The translations under genes and the position numbers were made by a program. The notes under the pieces were generated by a model. The model was not told where the DNA came from and ran no database searches. It worked only from the letters and a program-made list of their open reading frames with translations. Shown in pieces: positions 60,229-64,000 of a DNA stretch of 64,000 nt (its first letter is position 1; every line of letters begins with the position of its first letter). The stretch is from Epiperipatus broadwayi (lineage: Eukaryota; Onychophora; Udeonychophora; Euonychophora; Peripatidae): the NCBI GenBank assembly GCA_028023455.1, contig JAQFVV010000036.1, positions 3,070,452 to 3,134,451 of the forward strand, given 5' to 3'.

Positions 60229-60455
60229 GCAAAGGCCATTGAGATGTAGAGATAAGTAACTTTTTTTTCCATATGTCAAATGTGTTGATTGGGAAGTGAA
60301 CCCAGGCCTGCTGCTTGGAAGGCAGCATGCAAAGGCCATTGATATGTAGAGATAAGTAACTCTTTTCCATATGTCAAATGTGTTGATCAGGAAGTGAACC
60401 CAGGCCTACTGCTTAGAAAGCAACTATGCTAACTGCAAGGCCACCAATGCTTGAC
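60229..60455 (-). mobile_element. tRNA-derived SINE with partial tandem duplication
   Basis: On the minus strand a full SINE runs from 60,455 (GTCAAGCATTGGTGGCC) through B box GGGTTCACTTCC to TTTGACATATGGAAAAG at about 60,361. A second, truncated copy with its flank is repeated next to it (60,229-60,328 against 60,329-60,428), a local duplication of about 100 bp. Older than the copies at 12.6 and 21.8 kb. Confidence 0.85.
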
Positions 60456-61116
60456 AAACTTTTACAATTATTTATCCAATTTATGGATGATTTTACTTCA
60501 ATTAAAAAAAGACAAATCATTAGATGAGATATCCATGCCAAAGCAATTTAAATGGGAATACTAATTACAGTAATTCAAAAAAAAGCACAATCACACTATT
60601 TTAAAGGTAATATACTTAGTTACATTTGCTGTCATTTGCATTTTAATATTATGTGAAATGCCTTCATATTCATAATAAAAGTTATCTTTTTTTCCCTGAT
60701 GAATATGGACACTTACTGTTATTCAAAATACTTATCTTCTTGAGAAACTGATAATTTGACACAAGATAATGAAAATGGGACTATTCTTTCAGCTTTGTGC
60801 ACTTACATAGAATGTGAAATAAAAACAGATCTAGCAATGAATCAATACATAAATCAATATTCAAAATAATAAAGTTAATTTATATTCAGATAAAAGCAGA
60901 ATTACTTTTGATAGTAACTCACATAAAAGTCAAGGAAAATGATTGTATTTTTTACATAATTAGAAACATTTCTTCCACATAAGTACATAAAAGAAATTAG
61001 CCAACCGTAGTGTGTTGCAATACAAGTTAACTACTGCAATATGAAATTACAATATATTCCATTAACAATGTGAAGTGAACATCAGTGTAAAAAACAAAGG
61101 ATCTTCAATATATCAC
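60456..61116. other. AT-rich sequence, nothing recognised
   Basis: No supported feature. Confidence 0.5.
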
Positions 61117-61445
61117 AGAGGCAAAACTCTCCATACAGTAGCACCACTCACGGTAAGTCAGAGTAATCAATGGATGTGAAAAGGTTTGTGCATAAAATCT
61201 ATCTAGTGCCTACTCATCCACTATCCCCATATTAGTTTCTAGCTTGTGGTTTTTGTCAATGAGGAGCCTTGTATCTGAGAGCACTGCATCTAGACCCTAG
61301 GATATAATGCACAAATCTTTCTGCATTCATTGATTACTCTGGCTTTCCACGAAGGGCACTACTGCACAGAGAGTTTTGCCTCTGCGATAACAGCTATGTA
61401 AATATAGGGAATGGTGATCATGTGATCTTCAGTATACACAGTAAT
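61117..61445. repeat. Palindromic family A repeat, ribozyme lost
   Basis: A minus copy (61,117-61,290) and a shortened plus copy (61,300-61,445) meet head to head, as at 2.4 and 47.2 kb. The minus ribozyme has UUGACAA where CUGAUGA is needed. The plus copy lacks the ribozyme. GATCATGTGAT is at 61,416-61,426. Confidence 0.75.
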
Positions 61446-61639
61446 AAATTTTCATAATAGAGATATTCAAAGGCAAAAATATAGTTTTCTATCTAATCTC
61501 ATTATTTGAATTGCATTGTCACGACTTAATTTTTTGAAATGCAAAAAAAGTTAAACCAAAATTTTTTAAAGAATACATTAAGCTATTATTAATTTACCAT
61601 TGAAGGATCAAAAGTTAACAAATATCTTTGATATTATTG

Positions 61640-61910
61640 AAAGCATTAAGATGCTGAAATGATGTTAGACAGAATATATCATTACTAAGAAGGCATGTCA
61701 ATCGAAATGGACAACGGAAATCTTAAATTGAAGTCTCATGTGAATATAAAAAAAAGAGACGCTGGAGATACCTGAAAGTAAATGGATGATGCTAGAAATT
61801 TTATTAAAGTGACGAGGATAAAGAGAAATCATAGATCTGGAAAATTAGATTAAATTCGGAAAGATCTTCATCAATGAGTGATTAACATTCGTGGAAAATG
61901 ATAACTGTTT
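61640..61910 (+). pseudogene. Possible RTE-like LINE 3' end
   Basis: In broken frames, KWTTEILN near 61,708-61,731, KKRRWRYLK near 61,750-61,778 and a following basic region resemble the C-terminal end of RTE reverse transcriptase proteins, as in the 49.8-kb relic. The match is short and interrupted. Confidence 0.3.
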
Positions 61911-64000
61911 TTTAAAAGTTCGGGCATTTTTCAGTTTGACTTTTGTACATTTTAATTATTACTTTTTGATTTTCATAAGATCTCTATTGTTTACGATAAC
62001 TCAAAATATTTGTATTTAAAAAATCTATTGACATTAATATTTTATTTATTACGTTTCGAAGAAATGTACAAAGAAATAGAAACTTCTTTGATTTACTTCT
62101 CATTCTGTAGATGAAAAAAAAAAGCTTTTTTCTTAAAACAAAAACAATCGTTATAAACATATTTGAAATTCATTTTAAAAATTACAAATTTAAAATTATT
62201 ATGCATGCGTATATATATACCCACAGACTGTATAAAATTTTAAATAAATATTAATTTTTCTTAAGAAATTTCAGATTTTCCTGTAATATATATATACACC
62301 ACAATACCGTATTTTAAACTTTTTAAAGTGATTTTTCTTTAATAAATAGATTATTTATTGAATATATTACAACTTAACTTATTGATTTAAATCTCATTAT
62401 TATATGTCGTAAAAAATATTAATCTTTTTCTTTAAATATTCACCAATTTTCATGTCATTTTTGCCCCTTCTGAGCATTTTATTTCTTTTAGCTATCATAT
62501 TCACCTGAATCTTAATGTACCCAGGAGGAAGACCTCTCAATCAAAGCGTCGAACCATTCATTTATTAATCTTTTCTTAAAGATGTAGGATTTTGATTTTC
62601 AGTTATAAGAATTTTTTTAAAAATAAAATATTGAATTTTTTTACAAAAAATATTATTGATGTCTTTTTGTGGCTTACAAACTTTCAATAATTTTTATGTA
62701 CCTTTTTTAGTACTAATATCACATTTATTACATGAATTTATATAACGATTTTTCAATCAAAAGTATTAAATATAAAGTAATGCGATTGCCATTTTAAAAA
62801 CAATAAAGCTAATTATTATAGCTAAAGATGTAACATTCATTATTTGAAATGTAATTCTTGGATACATTTAGGATAGCACTATATCCTTTGATATTATGAG
62901 ATGCAATAATGTGAAAATTATATATATATTTAATATTCAAATACAAGTATATTTTCTATACTATACATAATGTATACATTATAATGGTCATATTTGTACA
63001 TTCACATAAAATCTAGAGTCCACGAAAAATAACCAAACTCTGATTGAGATGAGGTGGTGAGACCTTGAATCTGACCAAACTTCAACTCATTTACCAATAC
63101 TCTGTGATATAATCCCCCTATGAATGACATTTATGAGGTTCCACTTAGTTTTCCGCAAGCTGACTGAGCAAAGGGAGAAACTTGAGACTCAGGAAAAATT
63201 AACAATTTATATATAATTAAAGGCTAAATGAACTACTTAACACGCTAAGACGTAATTAAAAGAATGCTTATTATACATGCTAATAATAAGGAATTTGAAT
63301 GATTGGAGTTGGATTGTGAGTAAAGACAAACAACTTATAATTTTAAATAGGTTTTTTTAAATAAATGATTAAATAATAACTTAAATGAAACAAAGGAAAA
63401 CATTAATTATTTGGGTTAGGATACATATGTAATTAACGCACACAGGCAAATGATAAGATTAATTATATACAGTGGTCCCATCTTGAGAATTTAACTTAAT
63501 TTATACAGTGTTTGCGTTTAATAAGTCATGCATATTATATTTTGATATGCCAAACTATTATTAGGTTGGCCAATTTTTATGTGCTAAGCCAGGATGATTA
63601 TTATATCTAGCATTAAACCGATTATTCTAAATACATCATAAACAAGCAATTTAATAAGCTCAATGTACAGATTGATCATGGTAATCTAGATTATGGGTTC
63701 AGACTAATGTTGAAGCATTAAGACTAAGAAGAAGAACTGATTACCTTTACATTTGCATCTGGATCTGGAGACTATAATATTAATAAAATATTATAATAAG
63801 ATCATGGTGTGAGTGAGTAATTATTTACAGGCTTCAGTATCAAATACTCAGTGACCTAAGACTTAAAAGTTTGATAGTATAAGATTTCAGTTTGGGAAGT
63901 TGGGTAGGCTTTAAACATGATTCTGTACCTTAGATTAGCATATAATAATCATGCTAAGAAAAAGGGCTAACTAAACTATTAACCTAATATATATATATAT
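61911..64000. other. AT-rich sequence, nothing recognised
   Basis: About 2.1 kb with short AT tracts (62,208-62,220; 62,920-62,930; the window's last bases). No coding, RNA or repeat structure is supported. Confidence 0.5.

Overview
This is AT-rich eukaryotic DNA (by eye about three quarters A+T), full of AT microsatellites and transposable-element debris. I see no intact host gene, no rRNA, no ordinary tRNA gene and no CRISPR array. The mix of Penelope-like elements (PLEs) with GIY-YIG endonucleases, LINEs (an RTE-like type and one whose first ORF has a PHD-like finger plus an SGNH esterase), tRNA-derived SINEs, a pogo/Tigger-like DNA transposon and many hammerhead-ribozyme repeats points to an invertebrate animal. 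The sequence alone does not fix the phylum. The window is best read as intergenic or intronic.

Layout. 0-8 kb: a tRNA-like SINE pair, a LINE 3' fragment, and several palindromic repeats, one (4.2 kb) bounded by a 16-bp duplication. 8.2-10.5 kb: a nearly complete Penelope-like element, broken by two CGA-to-TGA type stops and three indels in homopolymers. 12.6 and 21.8 kb: SINEs with clear target-site duplications. 17.6-19.4 kb: two inverted copies of a second PLE, each ending in an (AT)n tract. 20.0-20.6 kb: a tandem retrozyme-like dimer with two hammerhead ribozymes. 23.7-29.8 kb: a Tigger-like transposon split by a 5.3-kb LINE. 30.2-31.1 kb: a third PLE remnant with inverted ends. 31.2-32.2 kb: an unsplit sister of the Tigger-like element.

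34-39 kb: hammerhead-rich region, with a solitary ribozyme at 34.7 kb, a near-perfect 100-bp-arm hairpin carrying a ribozyme at 35.9 kb, and a 1.35-kb array of about 415-bp retrozyme-like units at 37.6-38.95 kb. 39.9-41.4 and 48.1-50.0 kb: decayed RTE-like LINEs. 42.7-43.5 kb: a 760-bp palindrome. 46.7-47.6 kb: another tandem plus inverted ribozyme array. 52-64 kb: mostly unassigned AT-rich sequence with further ribozyme-family fragments, a SINE duplication and a possible LINE tail.

The main discovery is the density of type I hammerhead ribozymes. Ten or eleven have a complete or nearly complete core and at least nine more are decayed. They belong to at least five sequence families, mostly arranged as tandem dimers or palindromes. 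Four otherwise different families share a conserved 29-30-nt block (a potential CUGA/UCAG hairpin with a 7-nt loop, then CCCAYATRGCTAT) about 110-160 nt upstream of the ribozyme. This looks like an undescribed structural module of a retrozyme-like, non-coding retroelement system that probably depends on the PLE enzymes found here.
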